The notes: generated by a model from the sequence alone, not told the origin. A stretch of 64,000 nucleotides of DNA from Bog-756 sp963713625 (GCA_963713625.1 CAVQMN010000011.1:602320-666319); one strand, 5' to 3'. Positions 17,153-26,105 are shown, counted from the stretch's first letter. Numbers and translations: made by a program.

Positions 17153-18139
17153 GTGCTGACCCCGCCCATGGATCTGTCCGAGGCCAGCCTGATGGCTGTC
17201 ATCGAACGGGGCTGGGGTATCACCGTGGCCTCGCTCAGCTATCGCCCGGTCGGGTTCGGAAGTCATCACTGGGTGGTGACAGATACTGAGGACGCCCGCC
17301 ATTTCGTGACGGTTGACGAGCTCAGCCCGGAATCGCGGCGGGGAGATGAGGTCTCCGTGCACGGATTGCACCTTCGCCCGGCGTTGACCGCCGCTCTCGA
17401 CCTGCGTGACGTCGGCTGCGGTTTCGTTGTCGCTCCCGTCCCCACCACAACCGATGCGCCCCTTGTCCAGTTCGGCTCCTATTCGATGACCCTCTATCCC
17501 TTCATCGAAGGGGAGAGTTTTTCGTTCGAGGCACCGTTCGGCCACGTCGACCGTGAGCGGATCCTCGAGTTGGTCGTGGCCCTGCATGGCGTACCGATCA
17601 CTGCCATCCGCCCGCCGGCAACCGATGGATTCGTCGTTCCCTGGCTCGAACGGCTCGAACACGCCCAGCCTCGCAACGGCAGGGCCGAAGCCGACCTCCC
17701 GCTGGCGGGAGAGGCTTCACAACTCATCGTCGACCACCAAGCCCAGATCAGAAGAGCGATCGCCCGGTACCGGGCGCTCGTGGCCCGGTACCGGAGCCAT
17801 CCCGGTCCTGTGGTGGTCACTCACGGCGAGATCCATCCCGGGAACGTGATGGCGACCGCAGGAGGCTGGGTGATGGTCGACTGGGACACTGCGCTGCTGG
17901 CCCCGCCCGAGCGGGATCTCTGGAGGCTCGCCCAAGGGGAAGGATCAGTCCTCCGGGCCTATGCCGATGCCACCGGGAAGGCTCCCCGCGAGCGGCTCAT
18001 CGAGCTGTATGAGATCCGCTGGGACCTGGCCGATATCGCCTCGTTCGCTGCGGAGCTCCAAAGGCCGCACGGAGACACCGAAGACAGTCGGAAGGCACTG
18101 GAGCTCTTGGGTTCGGTTGTAGGCCGCCTCCCGTCGTAG
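17153..18139 (+). CDS. Aminoglycoside-phosphotransferase-family protein (APH fold)
   Basis: Kinase-like protein of 328 residues. The Brenner motif region reads HGEIHPGNVM, followed by the metal motif VMVDWDTALL. In standard APH enzymes the motif is HGD; here the catalytic Asp is replaced by Glu, so phosphotransfer activity is uncertain. The N-lobe lacks an obvious strong Lys-containing strand. The GTG start at 17153 lies 6 nt after TAGGAT (17141-17146), suggesting a leaderless transcript. It is most likely a small-molecule kinase of unknown substrate rather than a resistance gene. Confidence 0.8.
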   Translation: MLTPPMDLSEASLMAVIERGWGITVASLSYRPVGFGSHHWVVTDTEDARHFVTVDELSPESRRGDEVSVHGLHLRPALTAALDLRDVGCGFVVAPVPTTTDAPLVQFGSYSMTLYPFIEGESFSFEAPFGHVDRERILELVVALHGVPITAIRPPATDGFVVPWLERLEHAQPRNGRAEADLPLAGEASQLIVDHQAQIRRAIARYRALVARYRSHPGPVVVTHGEIHPGNVMATAGGWVMVDWDTALLAPPERDLWRLAQGEGSVLRAYADATGKAPRERLIELYEIRWDLADIASFAAELQRPHGDTEDSRKALELLGSVVGRLPS

Positions 18140-18349
18140 CGAGATCACCGGCCGTCAGCCCGACTCGGCAGCGCGCGCTCCCTCATTCGCGTCCTCGAAG
18201 TGACCAGGACCAGGAAGGAAGCCCGGGACCGGGTGGCGGTCATCGAGCGGGACGTCGACAAGCTCAGTCTCTCGGCGTGGTGTCAGCGTGACGACGTTCC
18301 CGTGTCCTTCGTGTCGGGGTGACCCGGGAAGGCCGGCCGACCCCGAAGC

Positions 18350-18628
18350 TCATGGCCTTGCCGCGGTTGGATGCCGGCCGTCCGTGCCCGACTGCCATGC
18401 GAGCTTGTACCTCATGGCCAGGGTGTAGGGCATCGTTCCGATTCCCATGAAGATGATGCTCAGAGGTATGCCGATACCGGTGAGGGCGAAAAGCGCAGCG
18501 AGGGGATAGAAGACGATGCTGGAGGGAACCTGCAATACCATGAGGCCGGCGATCAACCACTTCTGCCCACCTGTCAACTTCGACTTGGTTGCCCCGGGCG
18601 TCGCCTCGGACGGGTATCCGGCTTCCAC
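18350..18628 (-). CDS. Hypothetical small membrane protein
   Basis: A 92-residue protein with two hydrophobic segments (around KWLIAGLMVLQVPSSIVFY and LFALTGIGIPLSIIFMGIG) and a charged C-terminus. I do not recognise it. GTG at 18628 is chosen because TAGCAT (minus strand, 18637-18642) stands 8 nt before it, as in leaderless transcripts, and text further upstream in this frame is not protein-like. It precedes another small membrane protein gene in the same direction by ~110 nt in gene order. Confidence 0.5.
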   Translation of the reverse strand: MEAGYPSEATPGATKSKLTGGQKWLIAGLMVLQVPSSIVFYPLAALFALTGIGIPLSIIFMGIGTMPYTLAMRYKLAWQSGTDGRHPTAARP

Positions 18629-18737
18629 GCCCGAACATGCTACCCGTCGATGTCCGGGATCAGTCGGCTGAACTCCGCCACTTGGCGTGGCCTGGGTTCT
18701 TGCTCGCGGCCCGATGGGGACGCGAACCATCCGGGTA

Positions 18738-19031
18738 TCAGGAGGTGGTCCAGAGGGTGTCGCCGTCAGCGGAGCGACGGGCCTCAGACGGTGCACCGAC
18801 CCGGACGACTTCATCGTCGCTCAGCAGTTCAGGCGTCGCCACCACGCGACGACCATGACGGTGACCGAGCATCCGGTGCCAGAAGTCGGCCTCTTGGCGG
18901 GCTGACTCGGCAGTCTCGATCTGACCGGCCCGCATGGCCCGGTTGTGACGGATAGAACCAACGAGCACGGGGACGGTGGCGATAATGACTCCCACCACCA
19001 TGAGCGGGATGGCAATGACGAGAGCATTCAT
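18738..19031 (-). CDS. Hypothetical small membrane protein
   Basis: A 97-residue protein beginning MNALVIAIPLMVVGVIIATV, one N-terminal transmembrane helix followed by a positively charged stretch (SIRHNRAMRAG) and an acidic cytoplasmic tail (LLSDDEVVRVG). Topology is probably N-out with a soluble tail of ~65 residues. The family is not recognised. It lies upstream of 18350-18628 on the same strand; the two may be co-expressed. No regulatory site was found. Confidence 0.5.
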   Translation of the reverse strand: MNALVIAIPLMVVGVIIATVPVLVGSIRHNRAMRAGQIETAESARQEADFWHRMLGHRHGRRVVATPELLSDDEVVRVGAPSEARRSADGDTLWTTS

Positions 19032-19331
19032 AGTCACTTGGCTGGCGTGATCGGGAAGGCCAGCCCCTCCTGTGTCGTGTTGTACCCACGCAGGCACAGA
19101 TCAAACCGGGCGACCTCCACCGCTGCCCGTGGCGCTTCACTCCGCGGCTTCCGCCGCAAGGACCACTCCGGGCATCGTCGAGCCACGTGCGGAGCCCGGG
19201 CCCGGGTGTCCGCCACCTGGTCGGAGTGAGAAGCGTTCATACCGGCCCCGATGCCAGAACCCATGCGCCGCACGTCTATCGTTTGGCTTCTGATGTTGTT
19301 TCTTCCCGAAGCCGGCGGTCCCAGCGAACCG

Positions 19332-20329
19332 GTGCCGGCCACCATCGAACGTCGACCGGGCTCGGTCCGTCGGACCTCCACCATCGACACGGCGCGGCCG
19401 GACGGCTTCGGGGGGGATCTGGTCATGACTGCCCGGGGCGCGATCTCCGGACCGCTCCGGACGCCACGTCGGTGGTGGTCAACCAGGTCGACCTGTCCCT
19501 GCGGGTCGGCGGCTCGAACCGGCAGATCCTTTCGATCGCCGCATCTCCACCCCGACCGGGCTTGGATCGACTGGTCGGCTCTGTGGTCGGCCCCGGCTTC
19601 CGGTCGCGGGTCAACGAGGTGTGTCCCGGCGAGCGCGAGGCCGGCACGCTCCTCCACCTGTTGTTGGACGACCTCCCTGGTGCCGCCCTGGTCTCGGGCT
19701 ACTCGGCCCAGCGGGGCGGGGCCCTCGATCAGCCCCGTCGGGCCGCCGCCGATGTCGGGAGCACATCGGGTCTGGCCCGGATGATGGCGTCTCAGGACGA
19801 CCTCTGCGCCGGGTGGGCCCACGATGGCACCCTGATGGTGACCGTCCGCTCCGCCGGCCAGATCCCGGTGTCGGCAGGCCCGCCGGCTCCACCGCTCGAA
19901 CGGGGTGATGACCCACTGGCTTGGCACGCCATGGCCGCGCTCCCTCCCCACGCCATGCGCCGCCGGCGTCGGCTCGACGTCGTCGGGCCTGACGGGGCGG
20001 AGGGGCCGTACCGCTTCGACGCCCACTTCCGTGACAGCCACATGGACCAGGACGGGATGGAATGGGTGGTGCACGAGTACTCGGTCAGCGGCGCATTCGA
20101 CCCCGCCGGAGGCCGGGTCCTCGACATCGGGGCCGAGGCCCACGTGCTCCCGTGGATGGAGTGCCCCGGTGCCGTGGCCAGCGCCGGTCGCCTCTCGGGC
20201 ATGCCCATCGCTGAACTCCGGACCCGGGTCCGACGGGAGTTCACGGGCACCTCCACCTGCACCCATCTCAATGACACGCTGCGGTCGCTGGGCGATCTGG
20301 AGGTCCTCGTCGACGAGCTGTCGGACTGA
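19332..20329 (+). pseudogene. DUF2889 protein, frameshifted
   Basis: Two overlapping frames together give one DUF2889-like protein. Frame one (from about GTG 19332) encodes SVRRTSTIDTARPDG and GDLVMTARG; the next frame encodes DLRTAPDATSVVVNQ through the C-terminal CTHLNDTLRSLGDLEVL block typical of the family. The break falls at the GGGG run 19435-19438: one extra G would restore a single frame reading MTARGRDLRTAPDATS. This is either a sequencing indel or a recent inactivating deletion. DUF2889 function is unknown; relatives occur beside steroid or aromatic catabolic genes. The true start is uncertain (ATG 19251 is the alternative). Confidence 0.75.
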
Positions 20330-20510
20330 TCCTCCTCCACCCCGGAGTTGAGCCCGACGGTGACGGCCCCACCCGGCGGCCCTTGCGTCCCGGGCCGGGG
20401 CAGAAGCAAGATCAGCGGGGATTTCCCAGAGGAGTTGTGGATAAGCTCGTCGGGGCGGGAAGGTCCTCAGGGGACCCACGCGACCCTCTGAACCATGGAA
20501 GTGAGCTCCG

Positions 20511-20981
20511 TTGACTGATCAAGACGAAGAGGCCGTCCGCGGCAAGAATGTGATTGTTGTCATCTCCTTCCGCGACGCGTACATCTATGCCACGGACGCG
20601 GAAGCCGGCACGAGGCCCGAGCGCGTGATCGCGCCCGATCCCCACGGACGCTTCCACAAGGTTCACCACCAGGCCGGGAATCCATCGGGAACCTACGAAG
20701 ACGACAGTCCTGCCTACTGGGCCGAGATCACCGCGGAAGTGGCGCCGGCGGGTGCGATCCTCGTCTTCGGCCATGGCAAGGGCAAGGCCAATGCGTCCCA
20801 TCAGTGGGTTGCCTACGTCGAGAAGCATCATCGGGATGTGGCCGCCAAGCTGGTGGCCGATGTGCGTATCGACATCGACCATCTGGACGAGGAACAGGTG
20901 CTCCGGCTGGCCCAGATCTACTTCGGCGAGGCGCCCGAGCGCGACGCCGGCGATTCCCGCAGGGGTGTCCCCGAAACGTGA
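20511..20981 (+). CDS. eRF1 domain-3-like (bacterial release-factor-like) protein
   Basis: A 156-residue protein resembling the small bacterial 'translational machinery protein' group, which carries an eRF1 domain-3/L7Ae-like fold. Seen directly: IVVISFRDAYIYATD, RFHKVHHQAGNPSG, then AGAILVFGHGKGKANASHQW and a C-terminal RLAQIYFGEAP. The glycine-lysine loop matches the position of the domain-3 nucleotide/RNA-facing loop in relatives. The start is TTG at 20511 with an upstream GGAAGTGA as ribosome site. A role in ribosome rescue or hibernation is suggested by family only. It stands alone. Confidence 0.68.
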   Translation: MTDQDEEAVRGKNVIVVISFRDAYIYATDAEAGTRPERVIAPDPHGRFHKVHHQAGNPSGTYEDDSPAYWAEITAEVAPAGAILVFGHGKGKANASHQWVAYVEKHHRDVAAKLVADVRIDIDHLDEEQVLRLAQIYFGEAPERDAGDSRRGVPET

Positions 20982-21105
20982 AGGGCCCGCGGCCCGACGT
21001 CACTGATCAGGCGATGGAGCTGATCGATGGGTCTGCCGGCCGTGTGGGTACCGCGGCAACGGTCCAGAACCGGCCCCGCGTCGGTTGTGGATAGAGAGAT
21101 CGGAC

Positions 21106-21624
21106 ATGGCCACCTCCCACTGGCACAAGATCTATGCCACACGGGTCGAAGCACCGCCGCCTGTGCTGTTCGAGCTGTTGTCGGATATGCCCAACTATCG
21201 GCGTTGGTTGCCGCCGTCAACGTCATTCGAGGGGACTGCCGACGTAACGCCCTACCCGGTCCGGCTCGGGAGTCGGTACCGCGACGGGAGGCCGGGTGAA
21301 CCGGGCAAGGAGTGGTGGGGGACGGTCACGGGCTTCCAGCCACCCGGGTCGATTGATTTCCACCATACGATCGAGGTGAGCCAAGTTCGGGCCACCGTCG
21401 ATGTGCACATTCACTACTCCTTCGAGGAAGTGGAGGGGCAGACCGAGCTCGGTCGTTGGCTCGTCTTGGATATCGAGATGCCACTGTTCCTTCGACCACT
21501 TCGGATCGCCATCATTCGCAGCTTCGACAGGGAGAACATGCGGACGATGGCGGCCGTCAAGCAGTACGCCGAAGCCCACCGGGACGGACTCCCGAATCAA
21601 CCCGGGGAGCGCCCCGGCAGCTGA
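21106..21624 (+). CDS. SRPBCC family protein (polyketide cyclase/dehydrase-like)
   Basis: START-like ligand-binding protein of 172 residues. The N-terminal ATRVEAPPPVLFELLSDMPN followed by RRWLPP is typical of polyketide_cyc2/SRPBCC proteins, and the C-terminal long helix (FDRENMRTMAAVKQYAEAH) closes the hydrophobic cavity. ATG 21106 is preferred to an upstream GTG at 21085 because the family motif starts close to it. It follows the eRF1-like gene by 124 nt. Ligand and process unknown. Confidence 0.8.
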   Translation: MATSHWHKIYATRVEAPPPVLFELLSDMPNYRRWLPPSTSFEGTADVTPYPVRLGSRYRDGRPGEPGKEWWGTVTGFQPPGSIDFHHTIEVSQVRATVDVHIHYSFEEVEGQTELGRWLVLDIEMPLFLRPLRIAIIRSFDRENMRTMAAVKQYAEAHRDGLPNQPGERPGS

Positions 21625-21759
21625 CCGGCTGATCGGGTCAAGAGCCCGGTCGCGACGTCGGTACTTCCGTCTGAATCCAGGCCGCCATCAGCCCGCCACC
21701 GATGACCGCATGCTCGGTCGGATGCCGGACGAGCCGACCGTGCGTCGAAAGAAGCGCGG

Positions 21760-22389
21760 TCACGGGTGGCGCCGGGCCCGGATGACGGCATCGACCCCGG
21801 TTCCGGCCACGGACCGGGGACGGTCCTCGGCAATGAGCACCGTCCAGCCTGTTGGATCGAGCGCGGCGGTGCCGGCCTCGACCGAGACCTGAAGCTGGCC
21901 GGCCGCGGCCGTTTCCATGCCGGTCGTGGGGTCGATGGGCTGGTGGCCGACCATGAGCAGGGTCCCGCCGCGGGCCACTCCCGCCGCCAACCGCCGGACC
22001 ATGGCCTCCACCGAATCGACGACGTGGACGTACAGGGAGAGGACAAGGTCGTAGTGCGCCGGTTCCGGCGTCCAGACGGCGAGGTCACCTTCCACCCAGT
22101 CGATGCGCTCGTCGACATCCCCACCCACCGTCTCGGCCGTCGAACGGGCGTGGGCCAGGGCGGTGGGCGAGAAGTCGACGGCAGTGACGTGCCACCCACG
22201 CGCGGCCAGCCACAGGGTGTCCGATCCGTGGCCGCATCCGGCATCGAGGGCAAACCCCGGGTTCAGGTTCGCGACCTCGCCCACGAGCCACTGGTTCGGA
22301 GGACGGCCCGCCACACGATCCCCATGGTCACCGAGGACCTCCGACCATCGCTCCTCCCAGAAACGCCGGTCGTAGGTCGGCCCGGTCAC
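21760..22389 (-). CDS. Class I SAM-dependent methyltransferase
   Basis: Methyltransferase of 209 residues with motif I ALDAGCGHGSDTLWLA, acidic motif II in VTAVDFSP, DWVEGDLAVW for motif III and YDLVLSLYVHV for motif IV. It is of the short UbiE/tellurite-resistance-like (TehB) type that acts on small molecules. It starts at ATG 22389. It is separated by 111 nt from the ABC-2 permease stop on the same strand, so it might be the last gene of the MarR-ABC operon. Substrate unknown. Confidence 0.87.
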   Translation of the reverse strand: MTGPTYDRRFWEERWSEVLGDHGDRVAGRPPNQWLVGEVANLNPGFALDAGCGHGSDTLWLAARGWHVTAVDFSPTALAHARSTAETVGGDVDERIDWVEGDLAVWTPEPAHYDLVLSLYVHVVDSVEAMVRRLAAGVARGGTLLMVGHQPIDPTTGMETAAAGQLQVSVEAGTAALDPTGWTVLIAEDRPRSVAGTGVDAVIRARRHP

Positions 22390-22500
22390 AGGGGCGCCGC
22401 CGTGACACGGCGGTCGGGGACATCCACGGCCCGGAGCCTACCGATGTGGTCGTGGCCGGGTGTCTGGTCCGGCCGGCACGGGCATGGCCGGCCTGCACTG

Positions 22501-23289
22501 TTACTGCGTGTCGAAGCGGAACCAGGAGATGCCGAGGGTGGTGAGGACGATCACGTAGCCGAAGCAGGCCAGCAGTGACATCCACTCCTGCGTGTCGAAG
22601 GACCCGGCGCTGACCACGCCGGCGAAGACCTGCATCAGCGCCCCGACAGGAGACCATTTCGACACCGCGTCCCAGAAGCTGCCCAGTTGGCCGGAGGCTC
22701 CGAAGAGGCCGAGCATGACCAGCCCGATATAGAGGAGGCGACCGAAGGCCTGGACGGTGTCGGCCGACTTGACCAGGCCCACGAGCGCTTGGGCCACGGA
22801 GAGAAAGACGGCCGACCCGAGGATGGAGACCAACAGGACCAGCACGTAGGTCTCCATCGAGAGCGACAGGTGGTGGATGTTGTCCCCCAGGACGAGCACG
22901 ACAAGGGCGATGACGAAGTTGGAGACCATCTGGACCGAGAGCCGACTGGTCATGACGACCCAGTTCGGAGCGGGGGAGACCCGGAGGCGCTGGAAGACGC
23001 CGTTGTCGCGGTCGCGGGCCACCATGGGGGCGTAGCCCATGATGGAGGTCCCGGCGATGCCCGCGGTGATGGCGAGCCCGAGGATGAACGCCGCTCCACC
23101 GAAACTCCGCGTGGCTTTGGACGAGCTGGTCGTGGACAAGATGATCAGGGGAAGGAGCAGGCTCAGGATCATGCGCATCTTGTTCTTGGTCAGCACGACC
23201 AGATCGGCCCGCACCAGGGCCTCCAGCATGGTCCCGAGGCTCGGGGCCTCGACGGTCGTCGGTGCGGTGGCGCTAGTCACGGATTTCAC
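22501..23289 (-). CDS. ABC-2 type transporter permease
   Basis: Membrane subunit of 262 residues with about six helices and the ABC-2 coupling text DRDNGVFQRLRVSPAPNWV, typical of DrrB-like drug or lipid exporters. It overlaps the ATPase gene by 17 nt and is therefore co-translated. The MarR gene upstream in the operon suggests that the transporter is induced by its substrate or by a toxic phenolic compound. Substrate is not predictable. Confidence 0.9.
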   Translation of the reverse strand: MKSVTSATAPTTVEAPSLGTMLEALVRADLVVLTKNKMRMILSLLLPLIILSTTSSSKATRSFGGAAFILGLAITAGIAGTSIMGYAPMVARDRDNGVFQRLRVSPAPNWVVMTSRLSVQMVSNFVIALVVLVLGDNIHHLSLSMETYVLVLLVSILGSAVFLSVAQALVGLVKSADTVQAFGRLLYIGLVMLGLFGASGQLGSFWDAVSKWSPVGALMQVFAGVVSAGSFDTQEWMSLLACFGYVIVLTTLGISWFRFDTQ

Positions 23290-24226
23290 TCCCGGTCAGT
23301 CCGATGAATACGTCTTCCAGGGTCACCTCACCGCGGGCCGCGGCCCGGACCAGCGGGTCGTCCCGATGCTGGTCGATGAGGTTGCCGGGTGTATCGGTGG
23401 CCAACACCCGGCCGTGGTCGATGATGGCCACCCGGTCGCAGACGGCCTGAGCTTCCTCCATCGAATGGGTGGTGAGCAGGATGCTCCCGCCTTCGGCCCG
23501 AATCCGTTCGATCCGGCCCCACAGGTGCCGACGCGACTGGGGATCGAGTCCGGTGGTGGGCTCGTCGAGGAGCAGGAGGGTGGGATCGTGAATCACGGCC
23601 ACGAACAACGAGAGCCGCTGCTGTTGACCGCCTGAGATCTGTTTGGTGGTCCGGTCCAGCTCGTGGGTGAGACCGATCTCGCACAGAGCCCGGTCCAGCT
23701 CGTCGTCACTCATGGACACGCCGTAGAGGCCGGCGTAGAGGCGGGCTACCTGGCGTACCGTCAGTTCGGACTGGAAGCCGGTGGACTGCAGCTGCACTCC
23801 CATCTGCGCCTTGGCCAGGGCCGGCCGTTGGACGATGTCGACGCCGTTGAGTGTGACCGCGCCCGAGCGCGGCCGGCGCAATCCCTCGATCGCACTCAGC
23901 GTGGTGGTCTTGCCTGCCCCGTTGGGGCCGAGCAGTCCGAAGATCTCGCTACGGCGAATTTCGAAACTCACCCCGTCGACGGCGACCTTCGCTCCGTAGG
24001 CCACGGTCAGCTCGTGGACTTCGAGGACCGTGGCGCGATCCGTGGCCGTCGGGGCGGGCACCGGCCGAATGGCGTCGACCCCGGAAGGTGCCGGCGAAGG
24101 GATCGGAGCATTCGGATGTTGACGACGATTCCGACGCCTCACTCCGATCGCCACCCGGATCAGCAAGAGCACGGCGACGACCAACACGATGATGTGGGAG
24201 CTGCCTGCGGCAGCTGCCAGCATCAT
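23273..24226 (-). CDS. ABC transporter ATP-binding protein with N-terminal membrane anchor
   Basis: DrrA-like ATPase of 317 residues. Walker A is GPNGAGKTTT, signature ISGGQQQRLS, Walker B LLLLDEPTTGLD and the H-loop TTHSMEEAQ. Unusually, residues 1-35 form a hydrophobic helix followed by an RRRNRR stretch, then a ~30-residue linker, before the ATPase domain starts near residue 66. The start is ATG 24226, overlapping the marR stop as ATGA, so the helix is in frame and coupled. The helix may anchor the ATPase to the membrane. Partner permease is 22501-23289. Confidence 0.9.
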   Translation of the reverse strand: MMLAAAAGSSHIIVLVVAVLLLIRVAIGVRRRNRRQHPNAPIPSPAPSGVDAIRPVPAPTATDRATVLEVHELTVAYGAKVAVDGVSFEIRRSEIFGLLGPNGAGKTTTLSAIEGLRRPRSGAVTLNGVDIVQRPALAKAQMGVQLQSTGFQSELTVRQVARLYAGLYGVSMSDDELDRALCEIGLTHELDRTTKQISGGQQQRLSLFVAVIHDPTLLLLDEPTTGLDPQSRRHLWGRIERIRAEGGSILLTTHSMEEAQAVCDRVAIIDHGRVLATDTPGNLIDQHRDDPLVRAAARGEVTLEDVFIGLTGSEIRD

Positions 24227-24666
24227 GAGGCCTCCTTGGCCGCTCGGCGTCCGGCCATCGGTTCGAGCCGGTCGACCAGCATCTGGAGGGCACCGATCAC
24301 CTCGCCGAGTTCGGCCGGGGACGGATCGCCGAGGGCCCGGGCGATGGCAGTGTCGGCCGAAGACGTGACCCGACGGCGCGCCCGCGCAACGGCCTCGGGC
24401 ACGATCCACACCAGGGTCCGGCGACGGTCGTGGGGGTCGGTGTCGGTCCGGACGGTGCCGATCCGGCGCAGTTTGATCACCGAGGTCGACACGTGGCTCT
24501 GGGGGTAGCCGGTCCGCGCCGTGATCTCGCTGATCGAACTGCCCGGATTGGCGGCGATGTCGAGCAGGACGAGGCGGACGCCGCTATTGAGTCCCTGTCC
24601 GGGCAGCCCTTCCTCGGCCAGTTTCATGAGGCGGCGGCCCAGGAGGAACAGGTCGGTCGATTGCAT
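24223..24666 (-). CDS. MarR-family transcriptional regulator
   Basis: Winged-helix regulator of 147 residues. HTH text SISEITARTGYPQSHVSTSVIKL and wing RTDTDPHDRRRTLV are typical of MarR. ATG at 24666 is preferred; an in-frame ATG at 24681 would add five residues. The gene overlaps the ABC ATPase start by 4 nt and so heads a marR-ABC-ABC operon that it probably represses. An AT-rich inverted repeat immediately upstream is the candidate operator. Confidence 0.88.
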   Translation of the reverse strand: MQSTDLFLLGRRLMKLAEEGLPGQGLNSGVRLVLLDIAANPGSSISEITARTGYPQSHVSTSVIKLRRIGTVRTDTDPHDRRRTLVWIVPEAVARARRRVTSSADTAIARALGDPSPAELGEVIGALQMLVDRLEPMAGRRAAKEAS

Positions 24667-24678
24667 AGAAAAAAGATA

Positions 24679-24700
24679 CATCAATTTCTGATGGAATTGA
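24679..24700. promoter_or_regulatory. Candidate MarR operator
   Basis: TCAATT at 24681-24686 and AATTGA at 24695-24700 form a 6-bp inverted repeat with 8-nt spacing; CATCA/TGATG (24679-24683, 24689-24693) is a second, nested dyad. It is an AT-rich island 13-34 nt upstream of the marR start, the usual place for autorepression. Confidence 0.6.
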
Positions 24701-25018
24701 ACCACCGGATCGCCTCCCCCGGATCCACCGTCCGCCCGGGGCCCCTTGGTCCAACTCGGCCTCCGGGTCCGTCCGGTGGCACCGGGCCGGCATGAGCGGG
24801 GCGGACCCGACCGGCACCGACGTCGGACGGGTCGACTCAGCCGGGAGCTGGTTTCGGTGCCGGGAAGTGTGTGTCCGGGGCGGTGCTCCGAGTCGGTGAG
24901 ATGAGAACCGATTGAGAACCGTCCACGGGCCTTCGGGCCGGACCCGGTCCAGCCCGAGGGTGAGCGATGCCCAGGCCACACTGTCCTGAAACGACTGCAT
25001 GGGGTAACGCCCACGGAG
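24701..25018. other. Intergenic region between marR and tRNA-Gly
   Basis: No gene could be supported. Both strands contain only short frames with no family motif, no clear ribosome site and no repeat longer than chance. It probably holds the marR operon promoter at its left end and the tRNA 3' trailer at its right end. Confidence 0.5.
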
Positions 25019-25089
25019 AGCGGCTGAAGGGGATCGAACCCTCGTCATCAGTTTGGAAAACTGAGGCTCTACCATTGAGCTACAGCCGC
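25019..25089 (-). tRNA. tRNA-Gly (anticodon TCC)
   Basis: Read on the minus strand, the acceptor stem GCGGCTG pairs with CAGCCGC. The D arm is GCTC-AATGGTA-GAGC and the anticodon arm TCAGT-TTTCCAA-ACTGA shows anticodon TCC. The T arm GAGGG-TTCGATC-CCCTT is nearly fully paired. The length is 71 nt with discriminator base T and no encoded CCA. Confidence 0.95.
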
Positions 25090-25244
25090 GTGTTTCGGAG
25101 GTGCGAGCATAACATGGGCTCAGCCACGATCCGTTGTGACCTGGCCTTTTGCTGCCCGGGTGCGAGCACCCACGGGGCTGCCCCGTACCGGTGGTTCGGC
25201 CTCGAACCCGGTCGGCCGTTTCGCACCACCGCGTCCGGCGTCGG

Positions 25245-25280
25245 GAGATCGATGCCTACAGAGAGATCGATGCCTACAGA
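25245..25280. repeat. 18-bp tandem duplication across a stop codon
   Basis: GAGATCGATGCCTACAGA at 25245-25262 is followed directly by an identical copy at 25263-25280. The stop codon of the GtrA-like gene (minus strand, 25274-25276) lies in the copy that ribosomes meet first; the other copy is in the 3' untranslated region. Confidence 0.95.
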
Positions 25281-25930
25281 GAGGCGTCGACGATGACTTC
25301 CTCGGCGGAGTGGTCGGTCGGGAAAATGAACTTGTGGTAGATGACGAACTTCACCAGCCAGAACACCACATTGACGAAGAAGAAGGCCACGCCGACGATG
25401 GCCAGGTGGAAGCTGTGGCCGGTCGGGATGTGATGGGCGATGGCTCCGGTGGCCAGGCTGGTCAGGACGATGCTGGCCGCCGAGGTGGCCCAGTAGAGCA
25501 CCACCTGACGTCCGACCTGGGTCCGCTTGGCGTCCTTCCAGATCCAGTACCGGCTCATCAGGTACGAAGGGACAGTGGCCACGATGTTGGCGATCAGGGC
25601 GGCGGTGGTGGCGCCGACCGCGTGGCTGCCGTACAGGATGAGAAGGGTGGCCTCACTGAGGACGAAGGCCATGATCGAGGTGGCCGCATAGCGGATGAGG
25701 CGGGCGACCTGGGCCCGGCTGCGGACCAGGAATGTCCCGATCGAGGTGGTCCCTTCCTCGATTGGGTTGTCGCGGAGTGGACTGTAGATGGCCGGATCGG
25801 CGTCGAGCCGGGAAGGGCTGCCCGCGGCTTCCGCCGCGCTGTCACTCTCGACGGTCGGGCTTCGAGCTCCCGACTCTTGGTCTGCATCCGCGTCCACGCG
25901 GCCGATAGAAATTGCGTCCCCCTCGCTCAT
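25274..25930 (-). CDS. GtrA-like membrane protein
   Basis: Membrane protein of 218 residues with a ~75-residue acidic cytoplasmic N-terminus and four hydrophobic helices from about residue 78 on (RLIRYAATSIMAFVLSEAT onward). The segment SYLMSRYWIWKD is the hallmark of the GtrA family, small flippase-like proteins used in cell-surface polysaccharide and teichoic acid glycosylation. No glycosyltransferase is adjacent, so the partner is unknown. The start at ATG 25930 gives the long acidic extension, which is longer than usual for GtrA. Confidence 0.82.
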   Translation of the reverse strand: MSEGDAISIGRVDADADQESGARSPTVESDSAAEAAGSPSRLDADPAIYSPLRDNPIEEGTTSIGTFLVRSRAQVARLIRYAATSIMAFVLSEATLLILYGSHAVGATTAALIANIVATVPSYLMSRYWIWKDAKRTQVGRQVVLYWATSAASIVLTSLATGAIAHHIPTGHSFHLAIVGVAFFFVNVVFWLVKFVIYHKFIFPTDHSAEEVIVDASL

Positions 25931-26105
25931 GAACCGGCGCAGCCCCACTTTCTGATCGGTCCGGCGCGAAATCGATCGCGGCCTGCCCGCATGATCGGTT
26001 CCGATGTCCCAGCAGCACAAAGGGTATCAGCTACCCCGAAGCCCATCAAAGGAGAATTTGTCGTCGGGCGGAAGAGTGGCAGCACCAGCCGGCAACCACA
26101 GCCGG

